Below, piece after piece: positions 8,982-18,644 of a stretch of 21,886 nucleotides of DNA. The notes beneath the pieces are model-generated. The model searched no databases. It was not told the origin of the DNA and saw nothing but the letters and a program-made list of their open reading frames with translations. Position numbers and translations under genes: made by a program. The stretch is from Smittium culicis. Lineage: Eukaryota; Kickxellomycota; Harpellomycetes; Harpellales; Legeriomycetaceae. Each line of letters opens with the position of its first letter. Position 1 is the stretch's first letter. Location of the stretch: the NCBI GenBank assembly GCA_001970855.1, contig LSSN01001122.1, positions 1 to 21,886 on the forward strand, written 5' to 3'.

Positions 8982-10898
8982 TTTATATGATGCCGATTTG
9001 ACAAAAAAATATATATTTTCGCAATGCAATTTATAATGGAACGAACGGTGGGAAAATCATCACTAACCAATGAACGCGTAACCAAACCAATCTTATCGAA
9101 TTATCTATACCTTCGCTTTATTGATCCCAGCATTCTTTTCAATGCCTATATGTTGCGAGCATAATACTTACCAATTAAATTATACTATCAAAAAATTAAA
9201 TAAATTCTATCACCTTAGTTTTTTTACACACTTTTAATTTTATACTTAATAAATTAACGTAAAATACCAACATAGGAAATATGTATATTTAAATTATAGC
9301 TCTTACAAAATGTATATCCCAATAAGATAAAAAAATGCATCCAAAGTTTCAATAATCTAATTACATCACACCGCTGTAAACTTTACAAATATAATAATAA
9401 TAAATATATTTTAATGAATACTGATGTAAATTATACTCAAAAACAAATAACTTGTGATTTTATTATTAGATAATTGATATTTTCTCGATATTTAAGTCGA
9501 TTTTTTAAATAATTTAGATCTGAGCAACTATGTTCATACTCCAAAAACAAAGGCTAAATTCATTTTTTTTGCTGAATATAGCTTTTTTTCAATGGATTAG
9601 AAAATTTTCAATTTGAAAAGTGTTTAAAGAAATATCTTATTAAAAAAAAGAAGATTTTGAATAATTAGGGAAAAGTCACTATCTTATATACTGGAATTGA
9701 TTTTAATCTTAAAATAGGATAATGATGCTTTTATACCCTAAAAATAATTAAATTAGATACTTATAATCAAAAAAGTTCAATCTCAACACTATCTGATTCC
9801 AATGGCTAATAGATAGGTTAGTTATAATAGGTAAATAGTTGATTAAGAATGAGTAAAAGTAACAAGAAAATAAATATGTTTAGTTAATATTGGAGATTGT
9901 GCGCGGATACGGTCATTATAATTTTTAAGATAGCAGTGATAAATAAATAACAATACTAATAAGTAGCGAAAACAGATATTTTTAGCCAGATTATTTTTAT
10001 AAATATTTACATTGAAGTGACTAAATAAAGTTAATGTTTTTATTTATTTGCATTATTATTAGTATGCAGGATATATCAATAGCTCGGAAAAAATATACGC
10101 TCATTTCTTAATATCATCTTATTAGATGAATCATTATCTAGGCAGAGCCAAAATATATAATATGCATATTTTTATTGAACTACCATTAAATAGTACTAAA
10201 TATAGTCTGGAAGTTGGGGGGTTGTTTAATCATACTGATAAATATTAAAATTACCAAAAATTTAAAAAATTTTGAATGGAGAGAGCACTTTTTTTATTCC
10301 AAGAGAATTCGAATGATAATGTAAAATTTCATAAAATTATTTGATGTAGAAGTGTAAATTCAATTTTTTAATAGTAGCTTCCTTAAAAAAATTCAATAAT
10401 ATATTATTGGATAATTGTGGATTATGAAATTTTATATGCTGTGGCTTTAAAAACCAAAAATTCTCCGTTCATTCAGAATTGATCACATGAAAAAAATTTG
10501 CAATATACGTACTTTTAATAAAAAATTTGGCAATTGTGTGGGTTATCTAGTGCACAAATGTGTATATGTTAAATTGAAGACTAAAATTAGCGTCACGAAA
10601 AGTTTAACAACACTTAAACAAGCATTATGACAAATAAATAAAAATAACAAGCTAAGCTATGATTTATAAGCTATTGATTTTTTTCTGGCTCATCGAAGCT
10701 AGCTGGTAAGAGCCTATAAAAAAATTAAGATATTGAGATTCCTAAGGATACCGGAAAACATGTACTAAACGGCGACATCAAAAGCTTGCTATAATAATAA
10801 AAAAAGTCATTCCAAAAAGAATTTGTTGAGTATAATTAAAAGAAAAGTTCAAAGAATGAATTAGAGTCATTAATAATATAGGTCTTCGTGATCAGTTG
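8982..10898. other. AT-rich region without a supportable gene
   Basis: No open frame of note occurs on either strand, and I recognise no RNA gene or retroelement domain. The right part (10785-10819) contains a sequence repeated directly at 12407-12433, which hints at repeat-derived DNA. Confidence 0.6.
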
Positions 10899-12006
10899 GA
10901 TATTTTTGGAACAGTTTTCTGATTGGTTTTATAATCAGTAAATTATAAGCTTTGATGAAGAGTTTTAGTAAATATATTTATTATATGGTGAATTGATGGA
11001 TAGAACTAGTAAATCAAATATGGTTTATCATTTAGAAAAAATAAAAATTTTATGTTGACGTTTAGGCGAGTTATTTTTATTATATTTTTTCACCATGGAG
11101 TGATATTTTATTGTGTAGATACTGTATTAATAATTTCGAGTAGAATAATTAATCAGCTAAACTTATTGGAGTATTATATAATCGCTTTTCTAAAGCGTAT
11201 TTACTAAAAAGGAAATAAAATCAGGATCCGTATTGTATTTTTTAATTGAGTCATATGTACTCAAAATGACGATCAGTTTGAATAGTTCGGGTTTCGTGAT
11301 GCGCGGATAGAGAAAAGTAAAAGTGGTCTCATAAAATCCATCAAAATCCAAGTGGTTAAATTAAAATAAAAATAGAATACACAGAGTACTGTGTTGTATA
11401 AGTGGCGAGGAATTTTTACCCCAAGATGAGGCTTTTGGTTTGTCTTTGATTTGCAAAATTTAAATATTCTTATCAAAAAGTCAGTTTGAGTATGAACATT
11501 TGAACCTCATTGGTCATATAAAATTGGCTATCAAATGGGTAGCTTACATTATAAGCATTGACAAATTAAAAAACTATCTAGTAAGGTTTTGAATTCTGGA
11601 ATAGTTAGTAGCCAATAAATTGTGAATGTTTTTCGGAAATGATAACGCCGACAAAATCAGCCAATAATCGATATAAAAAGCTTTGAAAAGCCCTCCGCCT
11701 GAATTGTTCCCATTCGTACAGCCAAAAAAAAAAGAGCCTAACTGAATTTATTGAGCGAATAGGGAGTTTTATTATTATCTTTTGGAGTATGTTTTGTAAT
11801 TATCTGAATGTAGGAGCTAATTTTTTATGCACAAAATTAGCAGCCAATCGGATAAAACTGAAAATAATGAAACTGAATCAGGCCACAATAAGTTTCCAGG
11901 CAATAACCTTTCATGCTGGAAAATGGATCATTGCTTTTGTCACTTCAAATAATTAGAATAAGAAAAACTCGGTATTTTTTAGTTCTATACCACAAACAAC
12001 TACGTT

Positions 12007-12040
12007 ATCAATTATCAATTATCAATTATCAATTATCATT
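12007..12040. repeat. Heptamer tandem repeat
   Basis: Four tandem copies of ATCAATT (12007-12034) are followed by a partial fifth. The repeat sits immediately before the transposase remnant and is a simple microsatellite-like expansion. Confidence 0.9.
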
Positions 12041-12192
12041 TGTATATATTTGTTATTTTTAGCTTATTAGTAATCAGTAACATATTCTCCATTAAACATA
12101 GAATCATTAGCCGCCTATAGTGTTCAATGTTTCCAGCTGACCAGTTGGGGCTAATCCAGATAAAAAATATAGGGAAAATTTTACTATTTTGC
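12040..12192 (+). pseudogene. Tc1/mariner-like transposase C-terminal remnant
   Basis: One plus-strand frame, with a single internal TAG, ends at TGA 12193. It reads YIF...SNIFSIKHRII...FPADQLGLIQIKNIGKIL. The family's hallmark here is 'WPA.SPDLNPIENIW..LK', which carries the third catalytic acidic residue; the P, A, two L/I positions, K/E-N, G and I-L align. The catalytic Glu reads Lys, and the first Trp reads Phe. Upstream Asp motifs are unrecognisable. The minus-strand frame over the same DNA (12036-12296) is its shadow. Confidence 0.55.
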
Positions 12193-12350
12193 TGATTAAT
12201 ACAAAATATACATTCTTTTCGGGTAGAAAAATAAAAAAGCGTGTGGCTACTAAAAAACCGCTTCTTAATAGCTAAATTATCACAACAACCAATCAAATAG
12301 AAATCAAAATATATAACAAAAATCTAGATTTTTTCAAATAGTGTGTATAT

Positions 12351-12378
12351 CTGATACTTGATGACTGATACTTGATAA
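12351..12378. repeat. 14-bp tandem duplication
   Basis: CTGATACTTGATGA (12351-12364) is followed directly by CTGATACTTGATAA (12365-12378), 13 of 14 bases identical. It lies between the transposon remnant's coding end and its putative right inverted repeat. Confidence 0.85.
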
Positions 12379-12676
12379 AAAAAAATAGTATAAATTTGAG
12401 GCCACAAGCTTGATAATAAAGTCATTCCAAAAATATCAAATCAATTTATTATTCGAATATATCTATACACAACATTTGTTTCTATTAAGGCTTGCATCTA
12501 ATATATCAAATTCCTTGCATACTTTACTACTCACCCACTATATTTATCAATTACTAAACAGAAGGAATCAAATTAATAACTAAGGAAAAGTCCTGCTCCC
12601 ACTATTTTAAGCAACAAAATAAGCTTCATATAAACACTATTTCCCCGCACGACACATAAAATTAAATACTGAAAAG

Positions 12677-13246
12677 ATGGTTAAGGTTCTATCAGAAGAT
12701 GAAGAGAGAAGAATAGACAAGTTCATCATGGCTAATACTGTATATGGCACTTTGCTAGGTTTAGCTGTTGGCGGTGCTGGAAGTCTGGTATTGCACCGTT
12801 TCTGGCCCTTCTACAGATGTCTGCCCGTTGGAGTTAAAGGCTCAATAATCGGCTCCTCAGCAGTCGCATTCATGGTCGCACGCACAGATCATCAGTCCGT
12901 CATGTACGAGCGCGTCCTTTATGGCTCCAAATTTATCGAAGAAGATGCTTCATCCCCTTTGAGCATCACCAAAATCTCTGCCCCCGGCAGCGCTATAGAC
13001 AGATCCCTCAAATATTTTCTAGAGAACAAGTACGTGGCTCTTGGTACCGCTTGGTCCGCTGCCGCTGGTTTCTCCGTGTATAAACTGTACCTCAACAAAC
13101 ACATCACTTGGACACAGCGCATCGTACAAGCACGTATGTACGCACAAGCACTCACCATTGTAGGTCTGATCGGCGTCGCTGCAATCTCAAAATTCGCTGG
13201 CGAGGAGAAAGAGAAGAAACCCAATCTAGAACGAAATGATTTTTAG
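12677..13246 (+). CDS. RCF2: Respiratory supercomplex factor 2 homologue (HIG1 family)
   Basis: This is a 189-residue protein of the mitochondrial inner membrane. Rcf2 in yeast associates with cytochrome c oxidase and bc1-oxidase supercomplexes and modulates their assembly or activity. The C-terminal part carries the HIG1 signature as Q147-R-I-V-Q-A-R153-M-Y-A-Q157, the Rcf2-type variant of Q/I-x3-R/H-x-R-x3-Q, flanked by hydrophobic helices at about 118-138 and 157-171. Two further membrane segments are visible near residues 20-40 and 55-70. The ATG at 12677 is the first in frame, stands after A-rich leader sequence, and gives LSEDE, like the KILTQDE start of yeast Rcf2. At 189 residues it is somewhat shorter than the S. 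cerevisiae protein. No intron is seen. The gene is visibly richer in G+C than its surroundings, with a C-ending codon bias suggesting high expression. It converges on the TVP15-like gene. Confidence 0.9.
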   Translation: MVKVLSEDEERRIDKFIMANTVYGTLLGLAVGGAGSLVLHRFWPFYRCLPVGVKGSIIGSSAVAFMVARTDHQSVMYERVLYGSKFIEEDASSPLSITKISAPGSAIDRSLKYFLENKYVALGTAWSAAAGFSVYKLYLNKHITWTQRIVQARMYAQALTIVGLIGVAAISKFAGEEKEKKPNLERNDF

Positions 13247-13666
13247 CATTATTATCCCGCTTGAAATTTTCTTGTAACAATTCGCTTCTTTTACTTATTA
13301 CTCACCTTTTTTATTGTTTTATTAGAATACTTATTTTTTTATACCCTTAAATATCCGCTTTTTTTTAAATAAATATACCCCTATACCTTAAATCCAACTA
13401 TCATTCTTCGAACTATTTTGCGTATCACAATTATAAGTAGATAACTTCATTAAATTCCAACATTCAATCAATCAATCAGAATCTATCTCTAACTTGATAA
13501 AATTTCATTTTAATTATATGATAACTTTAAATTGTATAAACAGCTGAATATAAGTTATTTTTATTTTCAGATCTAATAAAACAGATGATAAAATAAAAAC
13601 TAATAATTTTTCTAGATCAGAATAAGATGAATTCCGATTAAAGACCTCTTATTTTTTGCTAATAAA
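13247..13666. other. Convergent 3' intergenic region
   Basis: 420 bp separate the stop codons of the convergent RCF2 and TVP15-like genes. It must hold both 3' ends. AAATAAAT at 13367-13374 is a plausible poly(A) positioning signal for RCF2 about 120 nt after its stop; the T-rich stretch before it resembles yeast efficiency elements. No gene is seen. Confidence 0.6.
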
Positions 13667-15648
13667 TTAATCAAAGTAAAATTCCTCGTCTAGTGCCTTT
13701 GAGATCTTGGATATCTCATCCTGTAGTTTTTGATCCACATAAACTGCCTCGCCTCCAGCATCGCTCATTTTCCTGCTATCTACACGGCTGCTATCGTCAA
13801 TTTTATTGTTGTTGTTGTTGTTGTTGCTGCTGCTGCTTTCAGATATCTTGACACTCGAGCTATTTCTTATTACATGCTTACTCTTCATCTGGAGTTGGTT
13901 GGATAAACTACTTTGGTGATTGGATTTGGATTTGGTAATAGCTTCGTGTGACTGGCTTTCATAAGAGTTCATATCACGACTCACTGTTCCACTTATATCA
14001 GGAACCAACGGAGTAGGAAAATCATCAAATTCTGCAAATTTGCTTTTTGGAGCCTTATGAACATTAAGCGGGTTAATTTTGGTTAATTTCGGCTCTTTTG
14101 ATAATCTAGTATTAGAAGGGACTGGTTTTTTACTATCTTTTGGATTAATCAGAGCGTCAATATTGGAGTTTCGGTGCGTTGGTTTGCTTAGTATAAGTTT
14201 CTTCGGTACAGGTAGCGGTCGCTGTTTATCCATATCAACCAAATTGATATTGCTATAATTTTCATAAGTCCCGTTGCTTTCTTCTGGGTAGTTAAAGTTT
14301 TCGGAGCTGGTTATTCCTATGCTATCAATATAAATATTATGAGTTGATCCATTTTCTAAATTCCCTTTTGTTTTTGCTAATGAATATGTGGAGTTTCTAT
14401 TAGCGTGCCATGTAGATGTATGGCTATGATAATTTTGTGTGCCAAAGTCAGATATATCCACACTGGAATTAGGGTTAGTCTTGTTTCTAGATAGTTGGTT
14501 TTTGTGTTTTTGGACATCATTTGTCGTTTTATTTCGATGCAAATGGCTTGAACTTGTTAATGAGATCGTATTTGCACCTGGGTGATTGGTGCGGCTATTA
14601 CCTAAATCAAGCTCTATATCTTGTTCATAAAATTCTATAAAACTGTCTTGAGGCGAGCTTGGGCGATTATTACCGATTTTGTCATCACTATCATTGTTGT
14701 TTCTAACCAAATCGTAGTTTTTAACAGCTGTAACTTCATCAAATCCTCTGAAATCCAGATAATTTTTAGTTTCTTGAGAGCTGTTGACATTACCGCCTGC
14801 TATACTAGAGCTTGGACCAAAATTATTGCCTGTATCGTTCTCAAATGTCGCTAAAAGTTCATTTTCGCTGAGATAGCTAGTGTTATGCTTAGCTCTTTTA
14901 TTTCCTTTCCTAACCAATTTTTTCCTAAAATTCATACTTGACGCTCTAAATATGGTTGAATTAATGCTTGCATGGCTATAAATCGAATTGTCAACTATGT
15001 CGTGAATATCAGCAACAGCGCCATCAGCACCAACGAATTTATTTTTAGCTCTTTTAGATCCGATGTTTTGCTGTTTTAGTCCTGCAGAGGCCCCATTAAA
15101 TAACGTCTTCCATTTCTTGAAGTTGTATATTGCACCATCAGAGGGAAACACAAGATCAACCATTGACAGAACAATGAACAAAACAAATATAAAAATCACA
15201 AACACGCAAGATAGAAGGTTTAAAACCTTGAATTGGGGATTGTTAATGTTCGCAGGAGGATAAATAATACAAGCTAGAAACAAGTACAGTAAACCACGAC
15301 CTCGGTAAGTCGCTAAGAACTTTGCGTATAGCAGAAGAACTTTTGGTCTAAACAGTTCAAAAAATATCAGCGTACCTGACAACGCACTTTTATTTTATCA
15401 TTCGCATACGAAAAATATATATAAAATAGGGAAAAAAAATTAAATACAAATAAATATATGCATCAATCAATAAAATCAAAATAAGTAGCTGTTACTTACA
15501 ATATATAGAGATTGTATACGATAAAACTCGTCGGGTTGGTCTTTGAAAACACGTTTATGAGACTGACAGAAATGAGCAAAATCGAAACCAGGATGTTGAC
15601 GACATTGACTATCAGCATCAGCAGGTAGAAATTTAAAAAACTCCTCAT
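13667..15648 (-). CDS. TVP15-like/COPI-associated four-TM Golgi protein with long C-terminal tail (one intron)
   Basis: Exon 1 (15648-15500) and exon 2 (15386-13667) join across a 113-nt intron (donor GTAAGT, acceptor AAAAG) to give 622 residues. The first ~131 residues form a COPI-associated/Tvp15-type domain: four hydrophobic helices at about 5-33, 43-62, 66-92 and 104-131, with FELFRP after helix 2 and YRGRGLLYLFLA (GRG at 78-80) in helix 3, both typical of the family. Exon 2 alone lacks an ATG and would cut helix 2, whereas splicing restores IVYNLYIFALSGTLIFFE in frame. S. cerevisiae Tvp15 is 143 residues and localises to late Golgi vesicles. Here a Ser/Asn/Lys-rich, probably disordered cytosolic tail of ~490 residues follows, with a poly-Ser/poly-Asn run and an acidic end (DEEFYFD). 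Whether this is the TVP15 orthologue or a tailed paralogue cannot be settled from sequence alone. Confidence 0.82.
13806..13837 (-). repeat. Trinucleotide repeat coding poly-Ser/poly-Asn
   Basis: On the minus strand, four AGC codons are followed by seven AAC codons and one AAT, encoding four Ser then eight Asn in the disordered tail of the TVP15-like protein. Such a run is likely to vary in length between strains. Confidence 0.9.
15387..15499 (-). other. Intron of the TVP15-like gene
   Basis: This 113-nt intron has a canonical GTAAGT donor (15499-15494). The acceptor is AAAAG ending at 15387; the next CAG, 11 nt further into the exon, would shift the frame and bring a stop within seven codons. 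No TACTAAC-type branch point is obvious. Confidence 0.75.
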
Positions 15649-17788
15649 TCTCTCAAGACATCAAATCAGTATACAGTTGTTAATAATCTAGTACAAAAGC
15701 TAATATATATGAATAATAGGAAGAATAGATTTGATGTAGAAAATGATATCGGAGTGGTTTTTTGATAGTTTATGTGTGCTCTCGTATCTCGCTTTAGTTA
15801 TTACTGTAAAGGAAAAAATGTTCTATTATCTGAAGTTTATTATTCTTAATGCGGTTATCTAGTTTGTTGGTATTTGAGTAATGTTTTGTTCTAATGAATA
15901 TTAAAAATATGAAAATAAATGAAAAAATATAGCGGGCCTAATGGTGGGATCCCATAAATAAAATAAGATAAACTGTCATATACAATAAAAAGAAGTCTCA
16001 CAAATATCGAATGTTAAACATTTAACAAAATTAATAAAATGTATAAATGCTTATAAAAATGTTGTACTAAGCTCATATGCAGAAGAATAGAAAGAAAAAT
16101 AACAGAGGAATTAGGATGCTGAAGAGCTTTGTAGAAAAGAGTAAACAAAATATAAATATTCAACAAACAAAAAAAATAGGCAGGGGCTTTGCAAAATGAA
16201 ACAATGGAAATCAAGCAAACTTATCAGCGTTTGGTTTTCACTCAGTTTATGTGCTTATATTACAACTGGCACAATCAGCTATCTACAATTAGTTACTGAT
16301 ACAAATACCTAGCGAATTTTGTTCTGTAAATGCCGAACGTGTTTTTCCTATTTTCTAATTAAATGATTAATTGAGTTTTAAACAGTTTACAAGCTTTTTT
16401 TTTTTAGCTGTTTTGAGCGTGCATACAAGAGTACAAATTATTCTTTTGCAGATTTCTGTAAAATTGCTTGTTTACTTTTGGATAAATTTCCCAATAATAA
16501 ATAGGCGTTCAATTCAATTAGTCCCACAAAAAATTGCTGCTTTTAATTTTTTTTTGTTTATTTATTTACTTTTTTGCGCGACGTAAAAAGCATTAACAGC
16601 TCAAACCATATTATTGGCCATTGAATAAAATTGATGGCTGAGTTTATCCAATAGTTCTGATATATTAATGGAACAGTTTTTTATATGTTCTAAATTCGAA
16701 ATTAAAGTTTTCCACAAATGCGAAACCTTACCAAAAAAAAAAAAAAAAGATACGCGTTTTAGTATAATGAAAAAGGCAAAAAAGAAATGTTCGCCAATTT
16801 ATCCAGCTCAAAGCTTCAACGTAAGTTTAATTTAAAACGTATTTAGTAAGCTTTATTTTTTTTATTAGGGAATTTGCTAGCGTATAAAAAGTGACAAGTA
16901 TGTAAATATGAGATATATTAAACTCGAAGGAATTAATAAAATTGTCTCGTCTAGGATTTTTTGGAACTGACCTAATTCTTTCATCATTTTCAGGAAAACA
17001 GAAAAATTAATGATACTATAAAAAATGACTTCACTTATTTTGATTCAGATTATGTACATGCGAGAGTTTATAGTATACTAAAATTCCGTTGGTAGTCTTA
17101 TAAATCATAAAACAGTAAATTGAAAAATTTTATAGCCTTAAATATTGTAACAATTTACAAAATGATCAGATTTTTAGATGATAATTAATCAAGATTTGGT
17201 GTTTTTGAATGTTACAAGTTTTTTTTGCAGCTGCTAGAAAGATGAGTTCAATTCCTCGAATTCAAATGAATACACTATCTTAAGGTGTGAAAATGTTAAA
17301 CACATTAATATCAAAGAATGAAATAATATGATTTTATCGCTATAATTGGTAGAAAGTGCATTCAGTTCATAAAAGTTAATCGAACTCCATTTATCTTCCT
17401 AATTTACACATAATTTAAATTAGCAAGTATAATATAATATAGTTCAATAATGAGTTTTTGAATTTCGTTGCATATTTCTGTTTTTTACTTACAATGATTA
17501 AATTAGGTTTAAGTATCAAAATTAAGGTATTCAAATTCATTAAACCTATATACACCACATCACTCACACCACAAAAAATGAATATCAGTTGATTCATAAA
17601 ACATAATATATAGCTATTTGTATTAGATTTTATTTTACAATTTAAAATCCATCAACTCCAATTCAAGCTATTATGCTTATAAGGAGCTAAACTAAAAAAA
17701 AATATTGTATGCTAACTCAAATTTTCGTGTTTCAAGTGTATATTAGAAATATTGAGTATATGAATTTGAAAAAGAAAAATAATAAATC
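15649..17788. other. Intergenic region upstream of the TVP15-like gene
   Basis: 2.1 kb lie between the start of the TVP15-like gene and the stop of the Rab-like gene, both minus strand. Small open frames at 16014-16214 (minus) and 16371-16586 (plus, TTG start) encode hydrophobic, low-complexity peptides of the kind T-rich DNA gives by chance. A 17-nt A run ends near 16748. No domain or RNA gene is recognised. The right end must hold the 3' end of the Rab-like gene, and the left end the promoter of the TVP15-like gene. Confidence 0.6.
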
Positions 17789-18644
17789 TCATTCAGATAT
17801 CCACGATTCCTTGTCAGCCATTATTTCTGCCAATGTCTCAAAAATGTCAACAATGCTTGGGATATGATCAGAATAAGTTTCTGCAATCAAGTCAGGACGA
17901 TATCCGGCCTTTAACTGGTACAATTGACGTAACTCGTTCGTGCTAACCACTGAGGATCTGTCCGCTACGCAAAATATGTCGTCTCCACCACCCCTCTTGC
18001 CGACAAGATCGATTTTGTTGCCTACAACACATATTGCCAAATTTTTATTTTCGCAGTTTTTTCGCAAACGTCTAACCCATCTTTTTGCATCCTCAAAGCT
18101 GCTTCTATCGTTAACATCGTATACCACTAGCGCCATATCTGCCTTTTACCGGAATTTTTTTGATTAAAAAACGAACTTATTGAAATTATTTCAAGTTTAA
18201 GGAAAATTAAAATCGATAATTCTGATAATAAATATTTACATGTTTGCAGTATCTGTAATTATTTTGCTCATGAGCCTCATCTCCATCAGTGTCCCATACT
18301 CTGATCTTTATCAACGTCGAACCAACATATCTTTTCCATAGGAAAAAAAAATAATTAAAAATAAATAAGCTAGCTTTTTTTAACTTTTTAAATTAAAGTC
18401 AGTGTTAATATTATATATCTTGTTTTACAGTCTGGCGTTCCAAAATCCTAACCCTGTGATCCTTAAAAACGGCTCAACGCGTTTTTTGATAAAAGATAAT
18501 ATCAATGAAGTCTTTCCGACGCCTATATTATATGAATTAAAGCAATTTTTAATAAAAGCTTTTATTAAAATTCTACAACGTGCACTAGGCAACGCAACCT
18601 TCTTTCCCTAATATTAAGAGTTTGCGATCAATTACTGGGTTCAT
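17789..18644 (-). CDS. Divergent Rab-type small GTPase, four exons
   Basis: Exons 18644-18599, 18522-18429, 18330-18240 and 18142-17789 join in frame to 194 residues, the normal Rab length. The P-loop GKEGVGKTS (13-21) is split by intron 1. Switch II begins WDTDGDE instead of WDTAGQE, so the GTP-hydrolysis Gln reads Asp. HADMALVVYDVND follows in place of 'GADMALVVYDVT', then WVRRLRKN and the guanine-specifying NKID, as in Rab5/Vps21/Ypt5-type proteins. The switch I Thr appears shifted by one (RITG for PTIG). The usual SAK motif reads AETYS and is followed by VDIFETLAEIM, like the Rab C-terminal helix. The protein ends ESWISE, with no Cys for prenylation. Either it is a pseudo-GTPase that works without membrane anchoring or hydrolysis, or a gene losing function; intact splicing and frame argue for the former. 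Exact Rab subfamily is unresolved, with Rab5-like the best guess. Confidence 0.8.
18143..18239 (-). other. Intron 3 of the Rab-like gene
   Basis: 97 nt, donor GTAAAT, acceptor GGTAAAAG. It joins YCKH to ADMALVVYDV in phase 0. A canonical CAG four nt further on is out of frame. Confidence 0.78.
18331..18428 (-). other. Intron 2 of the Rab-like gene
   Basis: 98 nt, donor GTAAAA, acceptor GGAAAAG. It joins GFWNARL to YVGSTLIKIRVWDT in phase 2, restoring the beta-strand hairpin before switch II. CTGAC in the 5' third could be a branch site. Confidence 0.75.
18523..18598 (-). other. Intron 1 of the Rab-like gene
   Basis: 76 nt, donor GTTGCG (unusual), acceptor ATATAG. It splits a Gly codon inside the P-loop. 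Without removal the frame stops within a few codons; with removal GKEGVGKTS is restored. Confidence 0.72.

Larger units (their letters stand above)
10899..12437 (+). mobile_element. Probable Tc1/mariner-type DNA transposon remnant
   Basis: A 13-bp perfect inverted repeat, GATATTTTTGGAA at 10899-10911 and TTCCAAAAATATC at 12425-12437, spans 1.54 kb, a typical length for Tc1/mariner elements. Inside, near the right end and on the plus strand, lies a recognisable transposase C-terminus (12040-12192). Flanking TA dinucleotides and outer termini could not be established, and short inverted matches arise easily in AT-rich DNA, so the boundaries are tentative. The region 10912-12039 is broken in all frames. 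Confidence 0.45.

Noticed and set aside
11273..11476. 67-codon minus-strand frame
   Set aside because: It has no recognisable domain and overlaps the putative DNA transposon remnant on the other strand; probably a chance frame.
12036..12296. 86-codon minus-strand frame
   Set aside because: It is antisense to the transposase remnant, whose plus-strand reading has a family match, so this frame is a shadow.
12919..13224. 101-codon minus-strand frame within RCF2
   Set aside because: It is antisense to a well-supported gene and has no family resemblance of its own.
13667..15382. 571-codon frame starting at 15382 as a complete gene
   Set aside because: The first codon is TTG, not ATG, and starting there would cut the second membrane helix. 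A spliced upstream exon restores the domain and an ATG start.
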